From assembly GCA_043747835.1 (NCBI GenBank), contig JAYTOK010000053.1, forward strand, positions 58,357 to 122,356: a DNA stretch of 64,000 nt, given 5' to 3'. The stretch is from CADEED01 sp043747835. GTDB lineage: Bacteria > Pseudomonadota > Gammaproteobacteria > Steroidobacterales > Steroidobacteraceae. Below are positions 22,741-31,917 of the stretch, in pieces (position 1 is the first letter of the stretch; each line of letters begins with the position of its first letter). The position numbers and the translations under genes were made by a program. Below the pieces are notes generated by a model. It ran no database searches and was not told the origin of the DNA. It saw only the letters and a program-made list of their open reading frames with translations.

Positions 22741-23415
22741 TTGCCGATACTCAAACTACCCGGTGGGACGGACATTGCGGAAATGGTGTTTTTCGCCGCC
22801 TCCGCCATGCCCGATCGCGTGCCAGGCCCTCCCGAGTTAGAGCAGCTCGAGCGCGATCGCAAGGTCATCCGCTTCGACACCGGCGCCGATGGTGGATATC
22901 TGCTCTACGCTTACGTCGAAGAGGACATACCGCTCGAGCTGCGTGCGCAATGCCTCGCCGAAGTCAGGATCGACGGCGAACTCGAGATTCCGGACGGACG
23001 GGTTGCGTTCGGCGGCGCCGAGTCCTGCGTGAGCGATTTCCAGCCGAACAAGAGCATCCGCAGCGACGGACTGGTGTCGCCAGGAACCTATTCCGTGACT
23101 GCGTTCCTCACCGACATCCCGGAAGAGAAATACCAACGGGATCTTGTCGAGCTCCATTCGCGAACCGGCAATCGCGTCAGAATTCTTCGTTGGCTGCCGC
23201 GCGTGCCGATCCTGGTAGGCATCCCGATTCTCTTCTATCAAGTCGTGGCCGGCACATTCTGGATTGCCCTTGCCGTCGGCTTGGGCGCCGTCATCGTGTA
23301 CAGGCTCCTCGCGAGCGTGCCGCCGATCGCGAGCGCGCGGTCGAACTACGCGGCCCAAAAGCAGGAGCTAGACATGCTCTATCCCAGCATCGTCATCGAG
23401 ATGCGGCGGCGCTAG
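22741..23415 (+). CDS. Uncharacterised protein with two membrane segments
   Basis: 224 residues from a TTG preceded by GGAG; an ATG at 22783 is the alternative. The N-terminal part (about 30-145) looks like a soluble beta-rich domain with RFDTGADGGYLLYAYVEEDIPLE-type strands (see YLLYAYVEED) and one cysteine pair. Two adjacent hydrophobic segments (about 157-175 and 178-193) form a membrane hairpin, followed by a short tail. No family is recognised. It sits 43 bp after the CDF gene behind a short repeat, and its 3' end overlaps the convergent DUF924 gene by 23 bp. Confidence 0.6.
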   Translation: MPILKLPGGTDIAEMVFFAASAMPDRVPGPPELEQLERDRKVIRFDTGADGGYLLYAYVEEDIPLELRAQCLAEVRIDGELEIPDGRVAFGGAESCVSDFQPNKSIRSDGLVSPGTYSVTAFLTDIPEEKYQRDLVELHSRTGNRVRILRWLPRVPILVGIPILFYQVVAGTFWIALAVGLGAVIVYRLLASVPPIASARSNYAAQKQELDMLYPSIVIEMRRR

Positions 23416-24013
23416 CCAGCCAGTCGCGCTCCTCCGCCGTGCTGTCGCGGCCGAGCGCGGTGTTCCGGTAGGGAAATCGCCCGAACCGCCGGATCGCGTC
23501 GCGATGCTCGTGCGCATATTTCAACGTGTCCGCGAAGAACTCCCGCAACTCCGCCGGCGCCTCGTCCGCCAGCCGCTCGCAGGCCTTCACCGATGCATCC
23601 TGCGCCTCCAGCGATTCCGCGTGCTCGAGCGGTAGATAGAAGAACAGCCGCTCCACGGGATGCAACGCCTGGTCCGCGGCGAGCTGCAGTCCCTCGAACG
23701 AGAGCGCCAGCGCGCGGGCGTCGAAGGCGAAGGACTCCACGGTTCCTCGATAGATGTTTCGCGGCACCTGGTCGAACAACAGGATCAGCGCGAGCCGCCG
23801 CCGCGGCGTCGCCGCCCACGAATCGAACTCTCCACGCGCCGCGCGCAGCAGCAGCGGTTCGAGGTTCGCGCGGATCTGCGCGTCGCGCGCCTCCGCCGCC
23901 CGCCCGTCGCCACCAAACCAGAAAGTGGTCCGCTCGGTGAGACGCGCCAGATCGAAAGATCCTTGGCCAAACCAGTAATCGAGGATGTCATTTGGGCCGT
24001 GCATGCACGTCAT
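23393..24013 (-). CDS. DUF924-family protein
   Basis: About 206 residues from the ATG at 24013; the ATG at 24004 (MHGPNDILDYWFGQG) is equally possible. DILDYWFG, LALILLFDQVPRNIYRGT, FYLPLEHAESLEAQDASV and the ending FGRFPYRNTALGRDSTAEE are the diagnostic blocks of DUF924. These are all-helical, TPR-like soluble proteins common in proteobacteria and eukaryotes; the function is not known. The 3' end overlaps the convergent neighbour by 23 bp. Confidence 0.88.
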   Translation of the reverse strand: MTCMHGPNDILDYWFGQGSFDLARLTERTTFWFGGDGRAAEARDAQIRANLEPLLLRAARGEFDSWAATPRRRLALILLFDQVPRNIYRGTVESFAFDARALALSFEGLQLAADQALHPVERLFFYLPLEHAESLEAQDASVKACERLADEAPAELREFFADTLKYAHEHRDAIRRFGRFPYRNTALGRDSTAEERDWLASAAASR

Positions 24014-24085
24014 GCTAGACCGAACGGAACGCAATCGCGTTGGTACACTCAAACAACTCGACATCGGGTCAAGAGGACATCACCC

Positions 24086-27000
24086 ATGATCACGCTTGGG
24101 CTCGCGCGCCGGGTCGCGCTCGCGTTTTGCGCCATCCTTCTGTCAAACATTGCTCCGGCGCAGGACGCCATCCCGCCCGGTCTTCGCGACTGGCAGGGAT
24201 GGGTGCTCCGCGGTGAAGAATTCCGGCGCTGTCCCTTCCTCTCGAACGCGTTGACGGGCTCGGCGCAGCCCATTCCCGAGCACGCCTTCCGCTGCCTGTG
24301 GCCCGAGCGGATGACGCTCGCCGTCGACGCGCGCGGCGGCACGTTCACGCAACGCTGGCAGGTGTACGCGGACAGCCGGATCGAACTACCGGGCAATGCC
24401 GAGCACTGGCCACGCGACGTGCGCGTCAACGGCGCGCCGGCCGCGGTCGTCGCGGCCCTCGATACGCCGACCCTGCGGCTCGGCCCCGGCACATATACGC
24501 TCTCCGGCCGCTTCGCCTGGAGCGCGCGTCCCGAGTCGCTGCCGCTGCCCGCGTCGACGGCGATCGTCGATCTCTCCGTCGACGGGCAACGCGTCTCTCA
24601 GCCCGAGCGTCCCGGTGGCGCCGTGTGGCTCGGCAAGCGTCGCAGCACGGAAGAGCCTGCCGCGATGGAGGTGCAGGTCTACCGCCTCGTCCAGGACGAG
24701 ATCCCGGCCTATCTACAGACGCGCATCCGCCTGAACGTCGCGGGCGATGCCCGCGAGGAGCTGCTGGCGCGCGTGCTGCCCGAGGGTTTCACCGCGATCG
24801 CGCTCACGGGCGGCCTGCCCGCACGACTCGAACTCGACGGCCGCCTGCGCGTGCAGGTGCGCGCCGGCATTCACGAAATCACGCTGTTCGCGCGCGGTGC
24901 ATCCGTCGCCGACGCACTCGCAAGGCCCGCACCCGGCGAGGGAAAGTGGCCGCGAGAGGAGATCTGGAGCTTCGCGGCCAACGACACGATGCGCGTGGCC
25001 GCCGCCGAAGGTGCCGACGGCATCGATCCCGCGCAGGCGAACGTGCCGACCGAATGGCGGCAGCTGCCCGCGTTCCGCATGCCGGTGGATGCGAAGCTCA
25101 CGGTCGTCGAGCGCAGTCGCGGACTCGCGAACACCGATGCGAATCGCCTGTCTCTCGCGCGAAACCTCTGGCTCGACTTCGATCACGAGGGTTACACCGC
25201 CGTCGACCGGATCGTCGGCACGATGCGCCGCGACTGGCGCCTCGACATGCAGGCGCCGTTCGCGCTCGCGAGCGCGCGGCAGGGCGCCGACCAGTTGCTC
25301 GTCACCGAAAGCGCGAAAGGCAGCGGCGGGGTCGAGCTGCGCAGTCCTCGCGTCAATCTCGAAACCATCGCGCGGAAAACCTCCGGCGGTGGCGGAATGC
25401 CCGCGACCGGCTGGAACGAGCGTTTCGATCGCGTGTCGGGCGTCGTGCACCTGCCGCCCGGTCACCGGCTGCTCGCGGCGATTGGCGCCGACGCCGCGCC
25501 GGGATCGTGGTGGGAGAGCTGGGGACTCTGGAATGTGTTCGGCGTGCTGATCGTCGTCGTGTTCGTGTACTGGGCGGCGGGCGTCGTGCCGGCCGTGGTC
25601 GCCGCCGTCGCACTGCTGCTGACGTATCAGGAAGCGCCCGCGTACATCTGGCTCTGGGGCAACCTGCTCGCCGCGCTCGCGATCGCGCGTGCCGCGCCCG
25701 AAGGGAGATTCCGGAATTTCGCGCGTCGCTACCGCACGCTGAGTTTCGTCGTGCTCGCGATCGCGCTGCTGCCGTTCCTCTGGATGCAGGTTCGCTACGC
25801 GTTGTATCCGCAGCTCGAAGGGCCTAGCTACACTCATCCCATTCTCACGGAACGAAACAACGGCGAGAATCCGTATGGGCTCGAGGCGTTGTGGTCCGAA
25901 GGGCCGAACCTGAATCCGTTCGCCAGCAAGGCCCCAGAGGCCGCAGCGCCGCCGCCGATCGAAGCGGACATCAGAGAGGATGCGATCGAATTGAACTTCG
26001 TTCGGGAGCCGACGGCGATCCAGGACGCCACCGCCGCGGCCACGGATGCCAGTGCAGCCGCGACCGATGCCGCGGCTGCGGCGACGGAGGCCGCCGCTCC
26101 GATTCCACGATCGAAGAACGTTCCGACCCAGGCTCTCGGCGAGAGCTTCGGCCTCAACTCGCGCCAGGTCGTGCAGCGTTACGCCGCAGGCACGATCCTC
26201 CAGGCCGGACCCGGACGGCCCGCCTGGACCTACAGCTCCTATAACTACTACTGGTCCGGCCCCGTCGAAGCGACCGACACCGTACGGTTTGTCTACATCG
26301 GCCCCGTCACGATGTTCTTCTGGCGCCTCATCGGCGTGATCTCGTTGATCGCGCTGTTCGGCTATCTCGCCGCGCTGAGCTTCGACGGACCTGCGCCTGG
26401 CGGTTCGGCGCCTGGCGGTTCGTGGCTCTCGCGCCTGCCCGGCATGCCGCGCGCCGCGGCCGGCTGGCTCGCGCCGGTGCTGCTGCTCGGTGCGCTCGCG
26501 ATCCCCGGCAATGCGTTCGCGCAAGGCACGGCCGCACCGGACTCGGCGCTGCTCGCCGAACTCAAGTCGCGTCTCACGGCAGAGCCGAAGTGCGCGCCGA
26601 ATTGCGCGGAGATCACTTCCGCGCGAGTCACCGTCGACGGCGACCGGCTCGAGGTCGTCCTGCAGGTGAGCGCACTCGCGACGCTCGCCGTGGCGATGCC
26701 GCACGGGAGCGATCGATGGCAGCTCGACGAGGTCAGTGTCGATGCGCGCGCGTCGCTCGCCGTCGGCCGCGAGAGCGACTCATCGTTGTGGGTGCCGCTG
26801 ACTGCCGGCGCGCACACCGTGCGGCTCTCGGGCCGGCTCGCCTCGGCCGAATCCGTCCAGCTCGCGTTTCCGCAGGTTCCGCGCACGATCGACGTGAGCG
26901 CGCGTGGCTGGACCGCGAACGGCGTCAACGAGGGACGGCTCGTCTCGGGCTCGCTCGAGCTGGCGCGAATCAAGGAGACGCGCGCGGGCGGCGCGCAGCT

Positions 27001-28357
27001 CTCGGCGGGCAGCGAATTCCCGGCGTTCGTGCAAGTCGTTCGGCAATTCAATCTCGATCTCGACTGGACGCTCGACACGCGCGTGTCGCGTATCGCACCG
27101 GAGCGTGCCGCGATCTCGGTCGAGGTGCCGCTCGTCAGCGGCGAATCGGTACTCACGCCCGGCATCGAAGTGCGCAACGGCACCGCGCTCGTGGGGCTGA
27201 GCGCGGGGCAGTTGAACCTCGATTGGCACTCCGGGCTCGCGCGCGCGGAAACGTTGGAGATCACTCTGCCCGCGGACGCACTGCGCTCCGAAGACTGGAG
27301 CTTCAGTGTGAACCCGCAGTGGAACGTGAGCTTCTCGGGCTTCCCGGCGGTGCTGCCGCAGAGCATCGATGGCGGGAACTGGGTGTTCCGGTTCATCCCG
27401 CGCCCGGGCGAGAAGCTCGCGCTCGCGATCACGCGTCCGAAAGGCGTGAAGGGCACGACGCTCGCCATCGACCGTGTGAGCCGTGAAGTGACCGTCGGCC
27501 TGCGCTCGTCGAACACGACGCTCGCGTTCGACTTCCGCAGCACGCAGGGCGGGCGGCACGTGCTCAAGCTGCCGCTCGACGCGCGCGTCACGTCGGTGAC
27601 GTTCGACGGGCAATCACAACCGGTGCGGCCAGAGAAGGGCGAGCTGCCGTTGTCGCTGACGCCAGGAGCGCATCGCTTCGAGGTGTCGTGGGAGGACTCG
27701 AAGGACATCGGATTGCGCATGCGCCCGCCGGTAGTCGATCTCGGATCGCCCGCGAGCAACGTGACCACGCGTGTCGGGATGCCGGATTCGCGCTGGGTCT
27801 TGTTCGCGAGCGGGCCGGGCGTTGGCCCCGCGGTGCTCTACTGGGGCGAACTCGTCGTGTTCATCGGCATGGCGTGGCTGCTGTCGCGCTGGTCGCGCTC
27901 GCCGTTGCGATTCACGGAGTGGCTGCTGCTCGGTCTCGGGTTGTCGACGCAGTCCTGGGCCGTGTTCGCGCTGACGGCCGCGTGGCTGCTCGTGATGCGC
28001 TGGCGCGAAGGCTGGCAGCCGTCGGAAGGTCTTGCGCGCTGGCGATTCAACACGCTGCAGGTGCTGCTCGCGCTGTTCACCGTGTTCGCGATCTCGACGC
28101 TGGTGTTCTCGGGAATCCGCAACGGCCTTCTCGCGCGGCCGGACATGGGCATCAAGTCGGTGGGTTACTACGGTGAGAGCCTGCGCTGGTTCCAGGATCA
28201 GGTCGCGGGCGTCGTCGAAGCACCGAGTATCTGGTCCGTACCGATGTGGGTGTATCGCTGGGTGATGCTCGCGTGGGCGATCTGGATGGCGTTCGCTCTG
28301 GTGCGGTGGCTGCGGTGGGCGTTCGATTCGTGGAAGACGAACGGCCTGTGGCGGTGA
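24086..28357 (+). CDS. Giant uncharacterised multi-domain inner-membrane protein
   Basis: 1,423 residues from the ATG at 24086 (AGAGGA upstream), with a signal peptide (about 1-23). A beta-rich periplasmic region (about 25-470) is followed by about four membrane helices (475-600), a second extramembrane region with an Ala/Thr/Asp-rich stretch (about 650-675), one helix (745-765), then a hydrophobic segment at 793-815 ending in GNAFAQG that looks exactly like a signal-peptide cleavage site. A second beta-rich periplasmic region (820-1245) and four or five C-terminal helices (1250-1410) complete it. The two halves share the same plan and may come from fusion of two genes. No family is recognised. 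Confidence 0.75.
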   Translation: MITLGLARRVALAFCAILLSNIAPAQDAIPPGLRDWQGWVLRGEEFRRCPFLSNALTGSAQPIPEHAFRCLWPERMTLAVDARGGTFTQRWQVYADSRIELPGNAEHWPRDVRVNGAPAAVVAALDTPTLRLGPGTYTLSGRFAWSARPESLPLPASTAIVDLSVDGQRVSQPERPGGAVWLGKRRSTEEPAAMEVQVYRLVQDEIPAYLQTRIRLNVAGDAREELLARVLPEGFTAIALTGGLPARLELDGRLRVQVRAGIHEITLFARGASVADALARPAPGEGKWPREEIWSFAANDTMRVAAAEGADGIDPAQANVPTEWRQLPAFRMPVDAKLTVVERSRGLANTDANRLSLARNLWLDFDHEGYTAVDRIVGTMRRDWRLDMQAPFALASARQGADQLLVTESAKGSGGVELRSPRVNLETIARKTSGGGGMPATGWNERFDRVSGVVHLPPGHRLLAAIGADAAPGSWWESWGLWNVFGVLIVVVFVYWAAGVVPAVVAAVALLLTYQEAPAYIWLWGNLLAALAIARAAPEGRFRNFARRYRTLSFVVLAIALLPFLWMQVRYALYPQLEGPSYTHPILTERNNGENPYGLEALWSEGPNLNPFASKAPEAAAPPPIEADIREDAIELNFVREPTAIQDATAAATDASAAATDAAAAATEAAAPIPRSKNVPTQALGESFGLNSRQVVQRYAAGTILQAGPGRPAWTYSSYNYYWSGPVEATDTVRFVYIGPVTMFFWRLIGVISLIALFGYLAALSFDGPAPGGSAPGGSWLSRLPGMPRAAAGWLAPVLLLGALAIPGNAFAQGTAAPDSALLAELKSRLTAEPKCAPNCAEITSARVTVDGDRLEVVLQVSALATLAVAMPHGSDRWQLDEVSVDARASLAVGRESDSSLWVPLTAGAHTVRLSGRLASAESVQLAFPQVPRTIDVSARGWTANGVNEGRLVSGSLELARIKETRAGGAQLSAGSEFPAFVQVVRQFNLDLDWTLDTRVSRIAPERAAISVEVPLVSGESVLTPGIEVRNGTALVGLSAGQLNLDWHSGLARAETLEITLPADALRSEDWSFSVNPQWNVSFSGFPAVLPQSIDGGNWVFRFIPRPGEKLALAITRPKGVKGTTLAIDRVSREVTVGLRSSNTTLAFDFRSTQGGRHVLKLPLDARVTSVTFDGQSQPVRPEKGELPLSLTPGAHRFEVSWEDSKDIGLRMRPPVVDLGSPASNVTTRVGMPDSRWVLFASGPGVGPAVLYWGELVVFIGMAWLLSRWSRSPLRFTEWLLLGLGLSTQSWAVFALTAAWLLVMRWREGWQPSEGLARWRFNTLQVLLALFTVFAISTLVFSGIRNGLLARPDMGIKSVGYYGESLRWFQDQVAGVVEAPSIWSVPMWVYRWVMLAWAIWMAFALVRWLRWAFDSWKTNGLWR

Positions 28358-28684
28358 AATGGGGACATTCCCCGTTTCCTAGCAAAAGGGGACGGGCCTG
28401 ATCGGTTGCGGGCGCGCCGGACTCCCGACTGAATCTCCTTGCGGCCCTCAGGGAGATCGCGCTTCAGGAAAGAGTGGGGACATTCTTTCCTGGCGTCCGC
28501 TCGTCGTCGCTACGCGCCTTCCTGGCTCTGAAAGGTCGCACTAGACAGGCACCACCACGGCGCTGACGCTCCTCCTCGCCGATCTCCATTCGGGCCGCAA
28601 GGAGATTCAGTCGGAAGCCGGCGCGTCGGGGCTCTCACTTCAGGCCTGTCCCCATTTGCTAGGAAACGAGGAATGTCCCCATTT
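28357..28684. repeat. Nested 330-bp palindromic element, GGGGACATTCCCC family, copy 1
   Basis: Outer arms of about 45 bp (28357-28401 and 28640-28684) match with three mismatches and contain GGGGACATTCC and TTTCCTAGCAAA. Inner arms (about 28413-28458 and 28580-28625) share CGACTGAATCTCCTTGCGG. At the centre, CAGGAAAGA and TCTTTCCTG flank another GGGGACATT (28465-28495). There is no ORF, so it could be a non-autonomous mobile element (MITE- or REPIN-like). The element begins on the last base of the upstream stop codon. Confidence 0.75.
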
Positions 28685-28719
28685 CGGAGTGAAAGAGAGA
28701 GCGGCCGCGAACGCGGCGG

Positions 28720-28754
28720 GAAAGGAAAAGTCCGCGGCGCGAGGTGGCGCCGCG
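28720..28754 (-). terminator. Intrinsic terminator of minus-strand gene
   Basis: An 8-bp G+C stem (28733-28740 with 28747-28754, loop GAGGTG) is followed on the minus strand by GGACTTTTCCTTT. It lies 7 bp beyond the stop of the gene at 28761. Confidence 0.7.
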
Positions 28755-28760
28755 ACTCTC

Positions 28761-29153
28761 TTACTCGCAGAGCCCTTCGAGATAACCCTGGGCCACCGGC
28801 GACAGACGCTTGCGCGCCAGTTCGCGAGCCTTGGGCTCATCGACGATCTCTTCCAGCGGGCCGCTCACGAGAATGTGGCGCACGTGCGGATCATGCTCGG
28901 CCTTGCGGGCGAGCTTGTTCAGCACGGTGAAACCGCGGGAGATCTTGTCGCTCTTGAAGCGCCGGTGCTCGATCGAGCTGGCGAGGTACTTGCCGAAGCG
29001 GGCGTACAGAAAGTAGTCGTCGTTTCCAACGTGGAAACGGGCTTCAGCAAAGAAGTCGGGAAAATTCTTCTCTAAATACAGATTGACGGTATGAAGACGG
29101 GGTCCAGAGTCGATGTGTTCTTGACGAACTAGTGACCGCACAGATTTCTTCAT
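28761..29153 (-). CDS. Conserved-looking small protein of unknown function
   Basis: 130 residues from the ATG at 29153, with a good GGAGG about 12 bp upstream; the frame is open further up but that part is non-coding in character. The protein is soluble and basic, with an aromatic patch (YLEKNFPDFFAEARFHVGND, then DYFLYARFGKYLASSIEHRR). It has no signal peptide, membrane segment or recognised motif. It is divergent from the NTF2-like lipoprotein gene with about 120 bp between, and it has its own terminator. Function unknown. Confidence 0.65.
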   Translation of the reverse strand: MKKSVRSLVRQEHIDSGPRLHTVNLYLEKNFPDFFAEARFHVGNDDYFLYARFGKYLASSIEHRRFKSDKISRGFTVLNKLARKAEHDPHVRHILVSGPLEEIVDEPKARELARKRLSPVAQGYLEGLCE

Positions 29154-29273
29154 TAAAGTTGTCCACCTCCAACTGGGTCCGGAGCACCATTTCTGGACGT
29201 CACGACCGGTTCCCAACCCCGCAACGCGCGCGAAAGATAGAGCCAACTGACTTCGACTGCAATAGGACGCGCC

Positions 29274-29675
29274 ATGAAATTTCTGCCGGTTCTCATTCTT
29301 GCGACGACTCTCTCGGCCTGCGGTGCGCGCTCGAGCGACGAGGAGCGCGTGCGCGAGCTCTTCGCAAACGCGGAAGAGGCCGCGGAAGCTCGCGACACCT
29401 CCGACGTTCTCGCGCTCGTCGCCGACGAATACACCGACGCGCAGGGATTGGACAAAACGTCGCTCGGGAATTTCCTGCGCGGGTGGTTCCTCGCGCATCC
29501 GCGCGTCGAGCTGACGGTCGTCGTCGAAAGCCTGGAATTTCCCGTCGATGGGCTCGCGCAGGCAAATATCACCGTGGGGAATCTGGCGCGCGAAGTTGAA
29601 GTCGAGCGGATCAAGGTGGAGCTGCGCCGCGACGGCGAGGATTGGCGGGTCGTGCGCGCCGACCGCCGGCGCTGA
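29274..29675 (+). CDS. NTF2/SnoaL-like lipoprotein
   Basis: 133 residues; lipobox LSAC at about 13-16. The mature part starts with an acidic helix (SSDEERVRELFANAEEAAEA), then DVLALVADEYTDAQGLDKTSL and a three- to four-strand sheet ending in GEDWRVVRADRRR. This helix-sheet order and the closing strand are typical of small NTF2-like proteins attached to the envelope. No catalytic residues are evident. Function unknown. Confidence 0.7.
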   Translation: MKFLPVLILATTLSACGARSSDEERVRELFANAEEAAEARDTSDVLALVADEYTDAQGLDKTSLGNFLRGWFLAHPRVELTVVVESLEFPVDGLAQANITVGNLAREVEVERIKVELRRDGEDWRVVRADRRR

Positions 29676-29776
29676 GTTACGTCAAACCCGTCTCCATCCG
29701 ACGACGTTGTGATGCCGATCACCGTTTGCGGTTTAATCCAGATCGATCGGTGCCGACAAAGGCTGTGAGATAACCG

Positions 29777-30316
29777 ATGCCCGACTACCGAAAACCTCCG
29801 CATCAGCCCACATCGCGCCACGAAGGCGCGTCGCGGTCGTCCGCGCATGACGATTCCGATGGTTTCAGTATCGAGACGACCCAGATGCGGCTGAAGTCGA
29901 TCAAGCTCCGCCGCAACGAAGTGGAGGTCGCGCAGGTCTCGAACGCGCCAGTTCCGAAAGACACGTTTCCGGAAAAATTCATGCAGAGCGACCGGCCCGC
30001 GGGCCGCGTCCGTCACGACGAACGCGGCATGGCCGTCTGGGATTGGGCGGTGGCCTCGGGTGAGTTCGCCGCGCTCTCCGCGACGAACATGATGAAGAAG
30101 CTGGAGATCGACGACCTCAAGATCGAAGACACCCAGCGCGCCGTGCGCGCGCTCGCGCAACCGGCGGGCCGCGACGTCGGCGGCGGTGGCGATCCTTACA
30201 ACCAGCGTGGTTCGGGTCAGCGTCCCGTCGAAGCCGCGCAGCGCCAGGGCGTCACGGGCTCGCCCGATCGTCCGCGCAACTCCGTGCTCGACCAGCTCAT
30301 CGGCACTAAAAAGTAG
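29777..30316 (+). CDS. Hydrophilic protein of unknown function
   Basis: 179 residues, mostly charged and low in hydrophobics, and probably partly disordered at both ends. A central block (about 30-125) is the most protein-like: TTQMRLKSIKLRRNEVEVAQ, then MAVWDWAVASGEFAALSATN and MMKKLEIDDLKIEDTQ. The tail is rich in Gly, Gln and Pro. No family is recognised. Its stop codon lies inside a hairpin shared with the convergent gene. Confidence 0.55.
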   Translation: MPDYRKPPHQPTSRHEGASRSSAHDDSDGFSIETTQMRLKSIKLRRNEVEVAQVSNAPVPKDTFPEKFMQSDRPAGRVRHDERGMAVWDWAVASGEFAALSATNMMKKLEIDDLKIEDTQRAVRALAQPAGRDVGGGGDPYNQRGSGQRPVEAAQRQGVTGSPDRPRNSVLDQLIGTKK

Positions 30317-30332
30317 CTCGTCCGGCTACTTT
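30310..30332. terminator. Bidirectional terminator hairpin containing both stop codons
   Basis: AAAGTAGC and its complement GCTACTTT flank the 7-nt loop TCGTCCG. The TAG of the plus-strand gene and the TAG of the minus-strand gene lie in opposite arms of the stem. T-rich runs follow on both strands. Confidence 0.7.
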
Positions 30333-31909
30333 GTCTTCTTCTTCGTCTTTCCGTACTTCTTCTCGTACTCGGCGACTTCCTTCTCGTACTTCGCGTTCGC
30401 CTCGTCACGCCGGGCGATGTACTGCTGCATCTGTTCGAGGGTCTCGACGGCCCAGCGTCGCGTGCCCAGGTCAGTTGCGTAGCGAATCGTGTCCTTGAGA
30501 TACGGGATCATCGCGTCCGGCTCGGAGGCGCGGCTCTTCAGGTTCGCGAGCGACATCGCGATCATCGCGCTCGAGGGCGCGCGCCTGTACGCGGCCACCA
30601 GCGCCTGTTCCGCGACATCGAGGTTCTGATTGAGCCGCGTCGCGGCGGTACCGAATCCCCATAGCGCTTCGACGTCGGCATTGTTGTGCTCGACCGCCTT
30701 CGCATACAGCTTGAGCGCGCGCTTCAGATCGAGTTCGCTATCCGCCGTCGAGCGCTCCCGGAGCGGACTCCACTCCGTCGCATTCGTGAGCAGCACCGCC
30801 CCGAGCTCGCGTCGTCCCTCCCAGTCGCCGTCGACGAGCGACTTCTCCGCCTTGTCGACGGCGCGCGTGAATGCCGCGTTGTCTTCATCGAGCGCGGCGA
30901 GCCGTGCCTCGAAGATCGCCGCCCGCGCGGAGTCCGGCTCGCGACGCGCAAGCGCCTCGACGAGCGGACGCACGCGATCCGGTCCGAGGCTGCGCGTCTC
31001 GAGCATGAGATCGATGTAGACGGCGTACGCGTCGTTCTCGGACAACGGCTTTCCCTCGGGCAGCGTCACGGGCGGAATCTCGCCCAGTGTGATTGCACCG
31101 GAGCTCATGTCCGTGCGGCGCGAGTAGTCGCGAAGCATCTTGTCGGCGACAGACAAGTCGGGACCGAACGCGGTGCGCGCCGCCTCGGGTTGCGGATGCA
31201 GCGTGTTCAGCTCGCGCAGGTACGCGAAGAGCTGCTTGCCGAACTCGCGGTTCTCGACGAGACCGTAGTGCACGGTCAGCCACGACTGGGAGTAGAACGA
31301 GTTCGCGAGCTTGTGCGACTGGTATTCGGGCGAGTGGTTGTCGACCGCGATGAGGCGATCGAAGGTGATCCAGTCGCCATCGCGCGCTTCGTAGACGCGA
31401 TGCATGGGGAGCTGCAGGACGGCCATGCCCTTGCTGGTGAACTTCACGTACCCCATGAGCTCGGCGAGCCCTTCGTTGAACCACGGCGGGTATTCACCCG
31501 AGAACTGCGACGAGAGATAGAAGTGCGTGTATTCGTGGAAGACGATGTGCAGCGAATCCTGCCGCTCGAAGTCGCCGTTCATCGCGATGTAGTTGGAGAA
31601 TCTTCCGGGCTGGAAGTAACCCGCGATGTTTTCGCGCGGCTGGAAGTACTTCTGAAAATCGCTCGAGCTCACGATCACGATTTGCGTCGGGAACTGGTTC
31701 GGCGTCGCCCGCTTGCCGAGCGTCTTCTCGAGCGTGATGCGGAACTTGAAGAGATCCTCGATGAAGTCGCGCGCCTGGTTGCGGCTGCGCGAGGTGTAGA
31801 TCGTGTAGTCGCCAGCGTCGTAGCGGACCAGTTTGCCGACGCGGGGGTCGGCGGCGAGCGCGGTGGATGCGATGAGCGTCGCGATCGCCGATGCCACCAG
31901 AGTTTTCAT
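30326..31909 (-). CDS. Secreted HEYTH metalloprotease-like protein with TPR tail (paralog 1)
   Basis: 527 residues from the ATG at 31909 (GAGAGGA upstream), with a signal peptide of about 1-19. A zinc-binding HEYTH lies at 125-129 (IVFHEYTHFYL) and a likely third ligand in PPWFNEGLAELM (E146 or E150), the gluzincin arrangement. The C-terminal half (about 300-510) is helical, with TPR-like repeats (AVEALARREPDSARAAIFEA, AEQALVAAYRRAPSSAMIA). The end is Lys/Glu-rich. The next upstream gene encodes a paralog with the same layout. It probably acts in the periplasm; no substrate is known. Confidence 0.8.
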   Translation of the reverse strand: MKTLVASAIATLIASTALAADPRVGKLVRYDAGDYTIYTSRSRNQARDFIEDLFKFRITLEKTLGKRATPNQFPTQIVIVSSSDFQKYFQPRENIAGYFQPGRFSNYIAMNGDFERQDSLHIVFHEYTHFYLSSQFSGEYPPWFNEGLAELMGYVKFTSKGMAVLQLPMHRVYEARDGDWITFDRLIAVDNHSPEYQSHKLANSFYSQSWLTVHYGLVENREFGKQLFAYLRELNTLHPQPEAARTAFGPDLSVADKMLRDYSRRTDMSSGAITLGEIPPVTLPEGKPLSENDAYAVYIDLMLETRSLGPDRVRPLVEALARREPDSARAAIFEARLAALDEDNAAFTRAVDKAEKSLVDGDWEGRRELGAVLLTNATEWSPLRERSTADSELDLKRALKLYAKAVEHNNADVEALWGFGTAATRLNQNLDVAEQALVAAYRRAPSSAMIAMSLANLKSRASEPDAMIPYLKDTIRYATDLGTRRWAVETLEQMQQYIARRDEANAKYEKEVAEYEKKYGKTKKKTK

Positions 31910-31917
31910 GCTTCCTC

